From Rhizobium herbae (GTDB lineage Bacteria > Pseudomonadota > Alphaproteobacteria > Rhizobiales > Rhizobiaceae), in the NCBI RefSeq assembly GCF_017873135.1, contig NZ_JAGGJV010000001.1:62001-126000 (forward strand): DNA of 64,000 nucleotides, given 5' to 3'. Below are positions 28,004 to 39,208 of this stretch, piece by piece. The notes beneath the pieces are model-generated. The model searched no databases. It was not told the origin of the DNA and worked only from the letters and a program-made list of their open reading frames with translations. The position numbers were made by a program, and so were the translations under genes. The number at the start of each line of letters is the position of its first letter. Position 1 is the stretch's first letter.

Positions 28004-29050
28004 ATGGCACCGCGAAAATCCGCGTCCGTTTCCAGCCGCAAGACAGCGGCAAAGCCCGCCAAGAAGGAATTCACCGGCTCCAATATCGCAGAGTTCGATC
28101 GCGATCAGGATATGAAGGCCTATCGTGAAATGCTTCTCATTCGCCGATTCGAGGAGAAGGCCGGCCAGCTTTACGGCATGGGCTTCATCGGCGGCTTCTG
28201 TCATCTCTATATCGGCCAGGAAGCTGTCGTCGTCGGCATGCAGATGGCCCAGAAGGAAGGCGATCAGGTCATCACCGCCTATCGCGACCACGGCCACATG
28301 CTGGCAACCGGCATGGAAGCCCGCGGCGTCATGGCCGAGCTGACCGGCCGTCGCAACGGCTATTCCCACGGCAAGGGCGGCTCGATGCACATGTTCTCCA
28401 AGGAGAAGCATTTCTACGGCGGTCACGGCATCGTCGGCGCGCAGGTGTCGCTCGGCACCGGTCTTGCCTTCGCCAATGCCTATCGCGGCAATGACAGCGT
28501 TTCCGTCGCCTATTTCGGCGATGGCGCGGCGAACCAGGGCCAGGTTTACGAGAGCTTCAACATGGCCGCTCTCTGGAAGCTGCCGATCGTCTACATCATC
28601 GAGAACAACCGTTACGCCATGGGCACCTCCACGGCCCGCGCCACCGCCCAGTCGAACTATTCGCTGCGCGGTTCCGGCTTCGGAATTCCCGGCATGCAGG
28701 TCGATGGCATGGATGTGCGTGCCGTCAAGGCTGCCGCCGACGAGGCACTCGAGCATTGCCGCTCCGGCAAGGGCCCGATTATCCTCGAAATGCTGACCTA
28801 TCGCTATCGCGGCCATTCGATGTCCGACCCGGCGAAATACCGGTCCAAGGACGAAGTGCAGAAGATGCGCTCCGAGCATGACCCGATCGAGCAGGTGAAG
28901 GCCCGTCTTATCGAAAAGGGCTGGGCGACCGAGGACGATCTCAAGGCCGTCGACAAGGATGTCCGCGATATCGTCGCAGACAGTGCCGATTTCGCCCAGT
29001 CCGATCCGGAGCCGGATGTATCCGAGCTCTACACCGACATTCTGCTTTAA
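28004..29050 (+). CDS. pdhA: Pyruvate dehydrogenase E1 component subunit alpha
   Basis: Thiamine-diphosphate-dependent decarboxylase subunit of the pyruvate dehydrogenase complex, heterotetrameric (alpha2beta2) type. The 348-residue protein carries EKAGQLYGMGFIGGFCHLY, SHGKGGSMHMF, the ThDP motif GDGAANQGQVYESFN ending in ENN, and a YRYRGHSMSDPAKYR loop. A Lys/Ala-rich N-terminal stretch (about residues 1-25) precedes the fold. AGGGAGG before the ATG is strong but lies in a hairpin. First gene of pdhABC. Confidence 0.97.
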   Translation: MAPRKSASVSSRKTAAKPAKKEFTGSNIAEFDRDQDMKAYREMLLIRRFEEKAGQLYGMGFIGGFCHLYIGQEAVVVGMQMAQKEGDQVITAYRDHGHMLATGMEARGVMAELTGRRNGYSHGKGGSMHMFSKEKHFYGGHGIVGAQVSLGTGLAFANAYRGNDSVSVAYFGDGAANQGQVYESFNMAALWKLPIVYIIENNRYAMGTSTARATAQSNYSLRGSGFGIPGMQVDGMDVRAVKAAADEALEHCRSGKGPIILEMLTYRYRGHSMSDPAKYRSKDEVQKMRSEHDPIEQVKARLIEKGWATEDDLKAVDKDVRDIVADSADFAQSDPEPDVSELYTDILL

Positions 29051-29071
29051 GACCGGGACGAGGAAAACATC

Positions 29072-30448
<1,377 letters not shown>

Positions 30449-30462
30449 GGGAGGGTGAAGAG

Positions 30463-31803
30463 ATGCCTATCAACATCACCATGCCAGCCCTTTCGCCGAC
30501 CATGGAAGAGGGCAACCTCGCCAAGTGGCTGGTCAAGGAAGGCGACAAGGTCTCGTCCGGCGACGTTCTCTGCGAGATCGAGACCGACAAGGCGACGATG
30601 GAAGTCGAATCGGTCGACGAAGGCATTGTTGCCAAGCTCGTCGTTCCGGCAGGTACCGAAGGCGTCAAGGTCAACGCGCTGATCGCCATTCTTGCTGCTG
30701 ACGGCGAGGATGTTGCGGCCGCTGCCTCCGGCGGCGGCGCAACTCCGGCTGCCAAGGCTGAACCCGCAAAGACGGAAGCAGCGCCTGCAAAGGCAGAGGC
30801 AGCGCCTGCTGCTCCGGCTCCGGTCGCCGCACAGGCATCCGCTCCGGCATCCTCCGGCGCGCGGACCTTCTCGTCGCCGCTTGCCCGCCGTCTGGCCAAG
30901 GAAGCCGGGATCGACATCTCCGCTGTTTCTGGCACCGGTCCGCATGGCCGCGTGGTAAAGAAGGATGTCGAAACCGCCGTCGCCGGTGGTGGCGCCAAGG
31001 CTGCTCCGGCTGCGGCTGCGCCGACCACTGCGGCAGCCTCGGCTCCGGCACCGCTTGCCAAGGGCGCTTCCGACGAGGCGGTTCTGAAGAACTTCGCCGA
31101 AGGCTCCTACGAGCTCGTGCCGCATGACGGCATGCGCAAGACGATTGCCAAGCGCCTGCAGGAATCCAAGCAGACCATCCCGCATTTCTACGTTTCGGTC
31201 GATTGCGAACTGGATGCGCTTCTGGCCCTGCGTGCCCAGATCAATGCGTCTGCACCGGAGAAGGACGGCAAGCCGGTCTACAAGCTTTCGGTCAACGACA
31301 TGGTCATCAAGGCACTCGCCTTGGCCCTGCGCGATGTTCCGGACGCCAACGTCTCCTGGACGGACACGAACATGGTCAAGCACAAGCACGCCGATGTCGG
31401 CGTTGCCGTGTCGATCCCCGGCGGCCTGATCACGCCGATCATCCGCAGTGCCGAAACCAAGAGCCTCTCGACCATCTCCAACGAGATGAAGGACCTCGGC
31501 GCCCGCGCCAAGGGCCGCAAGCTGAAGCCGGAAGAGTACCAGGGCGGCACCACCGCCGTGTCCAACATGGGCATGATGGGCGTCAAGAACTTCGCCGCCG
31601 TCGTCAATCCGCCGCACGCGACGATCCTTGCGATCGGGGCAGGCGAGGAACGCGTCGTCGTCAAGAAGGGCCAGATGGTTATCGCCAACGTCATGACCGT
31701 GACGCTGTCGACGGACCACCGCGCGGTCGATGGTGCGCTCGGTGCCGAACTGCTCGGCGCCTTCAAGCGCTACATCGAAAACCCGATGGGCATGCTGGTC
31801 TGA
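30463..31803 (+). CDS. pdhC: Dihydrolipoamide acetyltransferase (PDH E2)
   Basis: Core of the complex, 446 residues. One lipoyl domain (1-80; [12 protein letters not shown]), an Ala/Pro-rich linker, the peripheral-subunit-binding domain (about 130-170: [20 protein letters not shown]), a second flexible linker, and the catalytic acetyltransferase domain ending with the active site [15 protein letters not shown] (His and Asp). GGGAGG precedes the ATG. The N-terminus is nearly identical in sequence to that of pdhB, which reflects a shared lipoyl domain. Confidence 0.97.
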   Translation: MPINITMPALSPTMEEGNLAKWLVKEGDKVSSGDVLCEIETDKATMEVESVDEGIVAKLVVPAGTEGVKVNALIAILAADGEDVAAAASGGGATPAAKAEPAKTEAAPAKAEAAPAAPAPVAAQASAPASSGARTFSSPLARRLAKEAGIDISAVSGTGPHGRVVKKDVETAVAGGGAKAAPAAAAPTTAAASAPAPLAKGASDEAVLKNFAEGSYELVPHDGMRKTIAKRLQESKQTIPHFYVSVDCELDALLALRAQINASAPEKDGKPVYKLSVNDMVIKALALALRDVPDANVSWTDTNMVKHKHADVGVAVSIPGGLITPIIRSAETKSLSTISNEMKDLGARAKGRKLKPEEYQGGTTAVSNMGMMGVKNFAAVVNPPHATILAIGAGEERVVVKKGQMVIANVMTVTLSTDHRAVDGALGAELLGAFKRYIENPMGMLV

Positions 31804-31823
31804 CCGGGAAAGAGCGTCGCGAC

Positions 31824-32339
31824 ATGGCTTCCAACGTGGGAAACGCAACTGAAAAGACACGGACGTTGCGGCGCTTCTGGGCCGCAACTGTCGTTGCCCT
31901 GTTTCCCCTGTTGATCGGCGCTTCGGCGCAGGCTGAAGACCTGAACGATAAGGTCAGGCAGCGTGTGGAGCAGATGACGGACAGGACGCTTTTGTTTCGC
32001 AACGACAGCGACCGGATCCCCCAGCTCGAATATCTTCGACCCGACGGCACCGGTGTCGTCTGGTCGGCGGCACTGGGCGACAAGGTCGTGCCGGTCGCCT
32101 GGACTGCGAGCAACGGTGATGACGGCAAAGGGGCTCTCTGCCTGCTGTTCAAAGGTGCAGATATCGGTACGGCCCAGGACCTCAGACTGTGTGACGGCTT
32201 TGATGTTGTCGAGGCCGGCATTCGCGATGCCCGCGATGGCGACCCCTATGGCCTCGCTGACGCGGAGCGTATGAAGGTGGCGCTGCCGCAGGATGTTGAC
32301 GAATTTGCCGATGTAGACCGGTTGCTGGGACGGGATTGA
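31824..32339 (+). CDS. Hypothetical exported protein
   Basis: A 171-residue protein with a signal peptide (RRFWAATVVALFPLLIGASAQA, cleavage about residue 38, long n-region). The mature part of about 130 residues is acidic, with two Cys (in GALCLLF and LRLCDGF) that could form a disulfide. I recognise no family. It sits 20 bases behind pdhC in the same direction, so it is carried on the pdh message; no link to pyruvate metabolism is visible. The start at 31824 gives MASNVGN; the frame is open upstream inside pdhC. Confidence 0.75.
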   Translation: MASNVGNATEKTRTLRRFWAATVVALFPLLIGASAQAEDLNDKVRQRVEQMTDRTLLFRNDSDRIPQLEYLRPDGTGVVWSAALGDKVVPVAWTASNGDDGKGALCLLFKGADIGTAQDLRLCDGFDVVEAGIRDARDGDPYGLADAERMKVALPQDVDEFADVDRLLGRD

Positions 32340-32343
32340 TGCC

Positions 32344-32985
32344 ATGAAAACAGTCCTTTGCTACGGCGACAGCCTGACCTGGGGATATGACGCGGAGACC
32401 GGTGGCCGGCATGCGCTGGACGATCGGTGGCCGTCGGTTCTGCAGAAGGCGCTGGGCAACGGCGTTCATGTGATCGCCGAAGGCTTGAACGGCCGCACGA
32501 CCGCCTATGACGATCACCTGGCCGACTGTGACCGTAATGGCGTGCGCATCCTGCCGACCATCCTGCAAACCCACGCGCCGATCGATCTGGTGATCCTTCT
32601 GCTCGGCGCCAACGATATGAAGCCTTTGGTGCACGGAACCGCCTTCGGCGCGGTGAAGGGCATCGAGAGGCTGGTCAATCTTGTCTGGCATCACAGCTGG
32701 CCGAGTGTTCAGGCCGAGGCGCCGGAAATTCTGATCGTCGCGCCGCCGGCAATCTGCGAGACGGCGAATGCAAATTTTGCGGCAATGTTTGCCGGTGCGA
32801 TCGACCAGTCGTCGATGCTGGCTTCGCTCTATGCCGATCTCGCCGATGAGCTTGGCTGCGGCTTCTTCGATGCCGGGTCGGTGGCAAGGACAACGCCGCT
32901 CGATGGCGTGCATCTGGATACGGAAAATACGCGCGCCATCGGACGCGGCCTCGAGCCGATGGCTCGGATGATGCTTGGGCTTTGA
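32344..32985 (+). CDS. SGNH/GDSL-family hydrolase
   Basis: Serine esterase of the SGNH fold, 213 residues, no signal peptide. Block I YGDSLTWGY (Ser10), block III ILLLGANDM (Asn) and block V LDGVHLDTEN (Asp and His) are all present, so it should be active. Related rhizobial proteins are named arylesterase or lysophospholipase-like; the true substrate is not known. It starts 4 bases after the exported protein gene. Confidence 0.88.
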   Translation: MKTVLCYGDSLTWGYDAETGGRHALDDRWPSVLQKALGNGVHVIAEGLNGRTTAYDDHLADCDRNGVRILPTILQTHAPIDLVILLLGANDMKPLVHGTAFGAVKGIERLVNLVWHHSWPSVQAEAPEILIVAPPAICETANANFAAMFAGAIDQSSMLASLYADLADELGCGFFDAGSVARTTPLDGVHLDTENTRAIGRGLEPMARMMLGL

Positions 32986-33567
32986 GTGACTGAGGCGCTT
33001 GTGCTGCGGGCAGCGGAACGGCGGGATGCGGCGGAACTGGCGGTGCTGGTCGATATCGCCTCCCACGGTTTTGCGACCTGGCTCTGGTACGGAGCGGTGA
33101 AGCGTGGCGAGACGGACACCACCATGGAGCAGGGCCGTTCGCGCATGCGGATGGACGATGAGCCCGGCGCCTGGAGAGATGCGACGGTTGCGGAATGGGA
33201 CGGCGAGATTGCCGGTGTGTCGATCGGCTACGATCTGGATGAGAATGTTCGCGACATGGTCGCGCCGCATCCGGTGATCAAGCCGCTGCTGGACCTGCAG
33301 GTGCAGATGATCGGCAGCCGGTTTATCGACAGCCTCGGTGTCTACCGGCACCATCGCGGCAAGGGTATCGGGCGGGCGCTGCTTGCCCACGAGATCGACA
33401 AGGCGAACGGCAGGCAGGTCAGCCTGATCACCGAGAGCCACAATGAACCGGCGCTGGCGCTCTATGCGGCCAACGGATTTGCAGAGAAGGCGAGGCTTCC
33501 GGCCGTGCCGCTCTTTGAAGACAGCAAAAGGCATGAATGGGTCTTGCTGGCCCGCAACATGACCTAG
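32986..33567 (+). CDS. GNAT-family N-acetyltransferase
   Basis: A 193-residue acetyltransferase. The acetyl-CoA site is FIDSLGVYRHHRGKGIGRAL (R-x-x-G-x-G-R), followed by EIDKANGRQVSLITESHNEPALALY and AANGFAEKARLP. The GTG start comes directly after the TGA of the SGNH gene (no space), so translation is probably coupled. Substrate unknown; it sits in the middle of the pdh-lpd-lip cluster, so a link to a lipoyl or amino-acid substrate cannot be excluded. Confidence 0.85.
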   Translation: MTEALVLRAAERRDAAELAVLVDIASHGFATWLWYGAVKRGETDTTMEQGRSRMRMDDEPGAWRDATVAEWDGEIAGVSIGYDLDENVRDMVAPHPVIKPLLDLQVQMIGSRFIDSLGVYRHHRGKGIGRALLAHEIDKANGRQVSLITESHNEPALALYAANGFAEKARLPAVPLFEDSKRHEWVLLARNMT

Positions 33568-33587
33568 TCAAGAGGCAGGAAACAAGA

Positions 33588-35033
33588 ATGGCAAATTCCT
33601 ACGACGTCATCGTTATCGGTTCCGGCCCCGGCGGCTACATCGCGGCCATCCGTGCAGCACAGCTGGGCCTCAAGGTCGCCGTGGTCGAGCGCGAGCATCT
33701 GGCCGGCATCTGCTCCAACTGGGGCTGCATCCCGACCAAGGCGCTGCTACGCTCCGCCGAAGTGCTGCATCTGGCCGAACACGCCAAGAACTATGGCCTG
33801 ACGCTGGAAGGCAAGATAACACCCGATCTGAAGGCGATCATCGCCCGTTCGCGCGGCATTGCCGAGCGCATGAACGGCGGCGTCGCTTTCCTGATGAAGA
33901 AGAACAAGGTCGATATCATCTGGGGCGAGGCGAAGCTGACGAAGCCGAACGAGATCGTCGTTGCCAAGACCACCAAGACCATCGTCCAGCCGCAGGGCCC
34001 GATCCCCAAGAACACGCTGGGCGAGGGCACCTATACCGCCAAGCACATCATCGTCGCCACTGGCGCCCGTCCGCGCGCGCTGCCCGGCATTGAGCCTGAC
34101 GGCAAGCTCATCTGGACCTATTTCGAGGCAATGAACCCGGACCGCATGCCGAAGTCGCTGCTGGTCATGGGCTCCGGCGCCATCGGCATCGAATTTGCCT
34201 CGTTCTATCGGACGATGGGCGTCGACGTGACCGTCGTCGAGCTTCTGCCGCAGGTCATGCCGGTCGAGGACGCGGAAATCTCCGCCTTCGCCAAAAAGCA
34301 GTTCGACAAGCAGGGCATGAAGATCATTCTCGACGCCAAGGTGACGAAGGTTGAGAAATCGGCCGATTCGATCACGGCCCATGTCGAGAAGAAGGACGGT
34401 TCCGTCGAGAAGATCACCGCCGACCGGATGATTTCGGCCGTCGGCGTCCAGGGCAATATCGAAAACCTCGGTCTGGAGGCGCTCGGCGTCAAGACGGATC
34501 GCGGCTGCATCGTCATCGACGGCTACGGCAAGACCAACGTGCCGGGCGTCTATGCGATCGGTGATGTTGCCGGCCCGCCGATGCTTGCCCACAAGGCCGA
34601 GCATGAAGCGGTCATCTGCGTCGAGAAGATCGCCGGCCTGCCGAATGTACATCCGATGGACAAGCTGAAAATCCCAGGCTGCACCTATTGCAACCCGCAG
34701 GTCGCCTCGGTCGGCCTCACGGAAGCAAAGGCGAAGGAACAGGGTCGCGATATCCGCGTCGGCCGCTTCCCGTTCGTCGCCAACGGCAAGGCGATCGCAC
34801 TCGGCGAGGACCAGGGTTTGGTCAAGACGATCTTTGACAAGAAGACCGGCGAACTCCTGGGCGCGCACCTGGTTGGCGCCGAAGTCACCGAACTGATCCA
34901 AGGCTTCGTCGTCGCCATGAACCTCGAGACGACCGAGGAAGACCTGATGCACACGATCTTCCCGCATCCGACCATTTCGGAAACGCTGAAGGAAAGCGTG
35001 CTCGATGCCTATGGGCGTGCACTGAACGCTTGA
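33588..35033 (+). CDS. lpdA: Dihydrolipoamide dehydrogenase (E3)
   Basis: FAD- and NAD-dependent disulfide oxidoreductase that re-oxidises lipoyl groups; 481 residues. FAD site VIVIGSGPGGYIAAIRAAQLG, redox pair in GICSNWGCIPTK (Cys about 45 and 50), NAD site VMGSGAIGIEFASFY, second FAD contact GVYAIGDVAG, and the C-terminal catalytic HPHPTISE (here FPHPTISE). The ATG at 33588 has GGCAGGAAACAAG upstream. Its place behind pdhC suggests the PDH complex as partner; a second lpd for the oxoglutarate complex would lie elsewhere. Confidence 0.96.
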   Translation: MANSYDVIVIGSGPGGYIAAIRAAQLGLKVAVVEREHLAGICSNWGCIPTKALLRSAEVLHLAEHAKNYGLTLEGKITPDLKAIIARSRGIAERMNGGVAFLMKKNKVDIIWGEAKLTKPNEIVVAKTTKTIVQPQGPIPKNTLGEGTYTAKHIIVATGARPRALPGIEPDGKLIWTYFEAMNPDRMPKSLLVMGSGAIGIEFASFYRTMGVDVTVVELLPQVMPVEDAEISAFAKKQFDKQGMKIILDAKVTKVEKSADSITAHVEKKDGSVEKITADRMISAVGVQGNIENLGLEALGVKTDRGCIVIDGYGKTNVPGVYAIGDVAGPPMLAHKAEHEAVICVEKIAGLPNVHPMDKLKIPGCTYCNPQVASVGLTEAKAKEQGRDIRVGRFPFVANGKAIALGEDQGLVKTIFDKKTGELLGAHLVGAEVTELIQGFVVAMNLETTEEDLMHTIFPHPTISETLKESVLDAYGRALNA

Positions 35034-35101
35034 TTATGCTAGGGCTCGCCTCCATCTGAAGGCGGGCCGCATTTCCGGCCTGAAGGAAAGTTGAAGTCAC
35101 G

Positions 35102-36079
35102 ATGGTCACTATTCTCGACCGTACAACGCTCGACCCGGACGCCAAGCGCGTCCGCCATCCGGAAAAGGCCCACAAGCCCGATACCGAGATGCTGCGCAAG
35201 CCGGAATGGATCCGTGTTCGTGCGCCGACCTCCAAGGGTTATGCCGAAACCAAGTCGATCGTGAAGGAGCATAAGCTCGTCACGGTCTGCGAAGAGGCCG
35301 GCTGCCCGAATATCGGCGAGTGCTGGGACAAGAAGCACGCCACCTTCATGATCATGGGCGAGATCTGTACCCGCGCCTGCGCCTTCTGCAACGTCACGAC
35401 CGGCAAGCCGAACGCGCTGGATCTGGCCGAGCCAGAAAACGTCGCCAAGGCCGTCAAGCAGATGGGGCTCAGCCACGTCGTCATCACCTCGGTCGATCGC
35501 GACGATCTGGCCGATGGCGGCGCCGAGCATTTCGAAAAGGTGATCTGGGCGATCCGCGCCGCGTCGCCGGCAACGACCATCGAAATCCTGACGCCCGACT
35601 TCCTGAAGAAGCCCGGTGCGCTGGAGCGCGTCGTTGCCGCCAAGCCGGACGTCTTCAATCACAATATGGAAACCGTTCCGGGCAATTATCTGACGGTGCG
35701 TCCCGGCGCCCGTTACTTCCATTCGATCCGGCTTTTGCAGCGGGTCAAGGAACTGGATCCGACGATGTTCACCAAGTCCGGCATCATGGTTGGCCTTGGC
35801 GAGGAGCGCAACGAAGTGCTGCAATTGATGGACGATCTGCGCACCGCCGATGTCGATTTCCTGACCATCGGCCAGTACCTGCAACCGACCCGCAAGCATC
35901 ACCAGGTGATGAGCTTCGTCACGCCGGAAGAGTTCAAGTCCTACGAGACCGTCGCCTACACCAAGGGCTTCCTGATGGTCGCCTCCAGCCCGCTGACCCG
36001 CTCGTCGCACCATGCCGGCGACGATTTCGCCCGGCTGCGCGCGGCACGCGAGAAGAAGCTTCTGGCCGCCGCGGAGTAA
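35102..36079 (+). CDS. lipA: Lipoyl synthase
   Basis: Radical-SAM enzyme that inserts two sulfurs into octanoyl groups of lipoyl domains. The 325-residue protein has the auxiliary-cluster cysteines ([13 protein letters not shown]) and the radical-[13 protein letters not shown], followed by [20 protein letters not shown] and [12 protein letters not shown], then [12 protein letters not shown] with the C-terminal RSS serine ligand. It is downstream of lpdA and ends at a terminator, so the lipoyl-bearing complex, E3 and the lipoate maker are encoded side by side. Confidence 0.97.
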   Translation: MVTILDRTTLDPDAKRVRHPEKAHKPDTEMLRKPEWIRVRAPTSKGYAETKSIVKEHKLVTVCEEAGCPNIGECWDKKHATFMIMGEICTRACAFCNVTTGKPNALDLAEPENVAKAVKQMGLSHVVITSVDRDDLADGGAEHFEKVIWAIRAASPATTIEILTPDFLKKPGALERVVAAKPDVFNHNMETVPGNYLTVRPGARYFHSIRLLQRVKELDPTMFTKSGIMVGLGEERNEVLQLMDDLRTADVDFLTIGQYLQPTRKHHQVMSFVTPEEFKSYETVAYTKGFLMVASSPLTRSSHHAGDDFARLRAAREKKLLAAAE

Positions 36080-36099
36080 AAGTTTCGCATTCTTTGAAC

Positions 36100-36129
36100 G
36101 GCCGCGGTCGAAAACACCGCGGCCTTTTT
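36100..36129 (+). terminator. Intrinsic terminator after lipA
   Basis: GGCCGCGGT (36100-36108) pairs perfectly with ACCGCGGCC (36116-36124), loop CGAAAAC, then TTTTT. Confidence 0.92.
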
Positions 36130-36145
36130 ATGTTGGGAAAGGGAT

Positions 36146-36730
36146 ATGGCACGCTATCTGGCGGATATCGGCGAGGCGGCAACGCTGCTTTCCAAGGCCG
36201 ATCGCGTCACGATCATCGGTTGCTCCGGCAGCGGCAAGAGTACGCTTGCAAAAACACTGTCCGAGATGTTTCAGCTTCCCCACGTCTCCATGGATCGCGA
36301 CGTTTTCTGGCTGCCTGGCTGGACGCAGCGGCCAAGAGCGGACGCGCTCGAGATCGTCGAACGGACAGTCGCACAGCAGCGATGGGTTATGGATGGGACG
36401 AGCCCAGGCACGTTGCCTCTGCGCCTGCCACGCACGGATCTCGTTCTATGGATGCGGCCGCCGCGCCGCGTGTCATTGTTTGGTGTCGTCATTCGCTGGC
36501 TGAAATATCGCGGCAGGACGCGGCCTGAAATGGCGGAAAACTGCCCGGAACGCCTGACTGCGGAATTCCTGCGCTACATCTGGAATTTCGAAAAGACGGA
36601 AAGCCCGGAGATCGAACAGAAACTGGCCGATTATGGTCCTGTCGTACCGGTACTCGTGTTGAGATCGCACCATGAAACGCGGCGCCTGCTTGATCGCTTG
36701 TCGCGGGTTTGCCCAGCGGTGGATGTCTGA
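36146..36730 (+). CDS. P-loop NTPase of adenylate-kinase/topology-modulation type
   Basis: A 194-residue small kinase-like ATPase. Walker A is IIGCSGSGKSTLAKTL (residues about 22-37); DRDVFWLPGW follows as in FlaR/topology-modulation proteins, VMDGT as the base-binding strand, and RPPRRVSLFGVVIRWLK as the lid. The substrate is not known. The ATG is only 17 bases after the lipA terminator, with GGGAAAGGG before it, so it needs either its own promoter inside lipA or readthrough. Confidence 0.75.
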   Translation: MARYLADIGEAATLLSKADRVTIIGCSGSGKSTLAKTLSEMFQLPHVSMDRDVFWLPGWTQRPRADALEIVERTVAQQRWVMDGTSPGTLPLRLPRTDLVLWMRPPRRVSLFGVVIRWLKYRGRTRPEMAENCPERLTAEFLRYIWNFEKTESPEIEQKLADYGPVVPVLVLRSHHETRRLLDRLSRVCPAVDV

Positions 36731-36786
36731 CCCATGCGCTGTCGTGCCATCTTGTTTTTATAAGCCTCATTGAATATCTGAACGCC

Positions 36787-37239
36787 ATGCCACAGTTCGA
36801 AACCCGCCGGCCCGTCAAGCACACGCCAGACCAGATGTTTGACCTGATTGCCGATGTCGAGAAATACCCGGAATTCCTGCCGCTCTGCGAAGGACTGACG
36901 GTCCGTTCGCGCAGGGAGCGTGACGGCAAGGAGTTGCTGCTGGCCGATATGACCGTCGGCTACAAGGCGATCCGCGAGACCTTCACCACGCAGGTACTCC
37001 TGAACAAGGCCGAGCGCATCATCGACGTCAAATATATCGACGGGCCGTTCAAATATCTCGACAATCGCTGGCGTTTCGAAGAAACGGGCGAGGGCGGCTG
37101 CTCGGTCAATTTCTTCATCGACTACGAGTTCAAGAGCCGCATCCTCGGTGCCCTGATGGGCTCGATGTTCGACCGAGCTTTCCGGATGTTTTCCGAAGCC
37201 TTCGAGAAGCGCGCGGACGCGATCTATGCAACGGCATAG
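36787..37239 (+). CDS. COQ10/RatA-type START-like protein
   Basis: A 150-residue SRPBCC-fold protein (polyketide-cyclase/COQ10 family): MPQFETRRPVKHTPDQMFDLIADVEKYPEFLP is the family's start, and FIDYEFKSRILGALMGSMFD its end. Eukaryotic and alphaproteobacterial relatives bind ubiquinone; in E. coli the homologue RatA is linked to ribosome assembly. I chose the ATG at 36787; the frame is open to 36709. It converges with the cinA-like gene 9 bases away. Confidence 0.88.
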   Translation: MPQFETRRPVKHTPDQMFDLIADVEKYPEFLPLCEGLTVRSRRERDGKELLLADMTVGYKAIRETFTTQVLLNKAERIIDVKYIDGPFKYLDNRWRFEETGEGGCSVNFFIDYEFKSRILGALMGSMFDRAFRMFSEAFEKRADAIYATA

Positions 37240-37248
37240 CGAGCGGCT

Positions 37249-37749
37249 TCAGTCTCCCGCCGCTTCTTCCAGCATATCCAGCGCGGTGCGCACCGTTGCC
37301 ATCCTGACAGCATCGCGCCCGATGTCGCCGTAGCGCATTTCCCGGTGAAGCACGTTGCCGCCCCGGCTTGCGGTTGCCAGATGCACGAGCCCGACCGGTT
37401 TTTCGTTTGACCCGCCGCCGGGGCCGGCAATGCCCGTGACCGCGACGGCAATATCCGCTTTCGAATGAGTGAGCGCCCCGCGCGCCATTTCAATCGCCGT
37501 CTGGCGCGATACGGCACCATGCGCGGCAAGCGTTGCCGGATCGACACCGAGCATCTGCATCTTGGCGTCGTTCGAATAGGTGACAAAGCCGCGATCGACC
37601 ACGGAGGAGGAGCCGGGGATCTCGGTGAGCGCGCCAGCGATCAATCCGCCGGTGCAGGATTCGGCCGTTGCAACCATCAGGCCACGTTTGGAAAATGCGC
37701 TGATCAAGGCCTGTGCCTTGTTTTCAATGTCTTCGGGCCAGCCGCTCAT
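37249..37749 (-). CDS. CinA C-terminal-type nicotinamide-nucleotide amidase
   Basis: A 166-residue stand-alone CinA-C domain (PncC type) that deamidates NMN to nicotinate mononucleotide in NAD salvage. It has [21 protein letters not shown] and the [11 protein letters not shown] loop, plus KPVGLVHLA. The N-terminal part of full CinA is absent, as in E. coli YgaD. Its ATG overlaps the ispDF stop by ATGA, so the two are translated together. Confidence 0.9.
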   Translation of the reverse strand: MSGWPEDIENKAQALISAFSKRGLMVATAESCTGGLIAGALTEIPGSSSVVDRGFVTYSNDAKMQMLGVDPATLAAHGAVSRQTAIEMARGALTHSKADIAVAVTGIAGPGGGSNEKPVGLVHLATASRGGNVLHREMRYGDIGRDAVRMATVRTALDMLEEAAGD

Positions 37750-38960
37750 TTGGCGCCTCCCGCATAGACAACCGTTGCTGTCGCGATCGCGGCAATGCCT
37801 TCGCGCCTTCCGACGAAGCCGATTTTTTCGTTTGTCGTCGCCTTGACCGAGCATCGATCGAGCGAAATGCCGAGCATGTCCGCAAGGTTTTCGCGCATCG
37901 CCAGGCGGTGGGGACCGACTTTCGGGGCTTCGGCGATCAGGGAAACATCCGCGTTCATGATCGTGCCGCCGTTGTCCCGGACGATTCTCGCTGCGTGTTG
38001 AAGAAAGATGCGCGAAGCGGCCCCCTTCCACTGCGGATCGGAAGGCGGGAAATGATCACCGATATCGCCGGCGCCGCACGTTGCCAGCAGCGCGTCCGTC
38101 AGCGCATGCAGGGCCACGTCGGCGTCGGAATGGCCGAGCAGCTTCTGGTCATGGGGAATGAAAATGCCGCAGAGCGTCACTCCGTCGCCGTCCACGAGTT
38201 GGTGGACGTCATAGCCATTGCCGGTGCGCACGTCCGGAAGCGTCGTCCGGTTCAGTTTTTCGTCGGCCATGGCGATATCCCGTTTGATCGTGAGTTTCAC
38301 ATTGTCCGCCGAACCCGCGATCAGCGAGACCGGCAGGCCGGCCCATTCGGCGATCGCGGCATCGTCGGTGAAATCGGAGCGGCCTGACGCGGCTGCATTT
38401 TCGTGGGCCTCAAGGATCGGCGGGAAACGAAAGCACTGGGGTGTCTGGGCCGCAAAGAGGCCGGTTCGCGGCACCGTTTCGACAACGATTCCGTCCGCCG
38501 ATCCGCGCTTCAACGTGTCGGCGACGGCAACAGCGGGCAGGACGGCATCCGCGCCTTCCATCAGTGCCGAGAAGCAGCGGTCGAGCAAGGCGTGGTCGAT
38601 GAATGGCCGGACCGCGTCATGGATCAGGACATGCGTGACGCCGGATTTTTCCAGCGCCTTCAGTCCCGCAAGCACCGACAGTTGGCGCGTCGCCCCGCCA
38701 TGGGCAAAGGTGATGACGGATGTGTCACCGGATACGAGGCTGCGGGCATGATCGAACAGGGCTTCGTCGTCCGGATGAATGGCGACGACGATCCTTTTTT
38801 CCATCGGCCATGTCGCAAAAGCATCAAGTGTATGGGTGATAACGGGCCGGCCGCCGATCGGGCGATATTGCTTGGGTCCGTCACGCAGGGAGCCGGCGCG
38901 TTCGCCCCGGCCCGCAGCGACGATAACGATACCACAGGAAAACTGTTCTTTTGCCTGCAT
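37746..38960 (-). CDS. ispDF: Bifunctional IspD/IspF
   Basis: Fusion of two steps of the MEP isoprenoid pathway: IspD (residues about 1-230; [29 protein letters not shown]) makes CDP-methylerythritol, IspF (about 245-404; [54 protein letters not shown]) makes the cyclic diphosphate. The fusion is a known alpha- and epsilonproteobacterial trait; ispE is missing from the fusion and from the window. ATG at 38960 gives MQAKEQFS; the open frame extends to 39053 but without family sequence. It provides precursors for polyprenyl carriers. Confidence 0.96.
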   Translation of the reverse strand: MQAKEQFSCGIVIVAAGRGERAGSLRDGPKQYRPIGGRPVITHTLDAFATWPMEKRIVVAIHPDDEALFDHARSLVSGDTSVITFAHGGATRQLSVLAGLKALEKSGVTHVLIHDAVRPFIDHALLDRCFSALMEGADAVLPAVAVADTLKRGSADGIVVETVPRTGLFAAQTPQCFRFPPILEAHENAAASGRSDFTDDAAIAEWAGLPVSLIAGSADNVKLTIKRDIAMADEKLNRTTLPDVRTGNGYDVHQLVDGDGVTLCGIFIPHDQKLLGHSDADVALHALTDALLATCGAGDIGDHFPPSDPQWKGAASRIFLQHAARIVRDNGGTIMNADVSLIAEAPKVGPHRLAMRENLADMLGISLDRCSVKATTNEKIGFVGRREGIAAIATATVVYAGGAK

Positions 38961-39208
38961 TTTGTATATGGGTTCCCGCAAATGGTTTGCCGCCGGGGCG
39001 TCAATGACGATCCTTCGATCGGCGATCACGCTCCAGTCATCGCGCGAAAACAACGAACCAGCGCCGTTTCGGCGCGCGGTGCCTCAATCGCCGTGGTGAT
39101 TTACCGCGAAGGTTGCGGCTTTACCAGTTGTCCAGGGAATTTTGTCGTAGAGCTCTGAAATCGCTTGGCAAGCCTGTCAAGTATGTCTAAAAATAGTGCA
39201 GAATAAAG

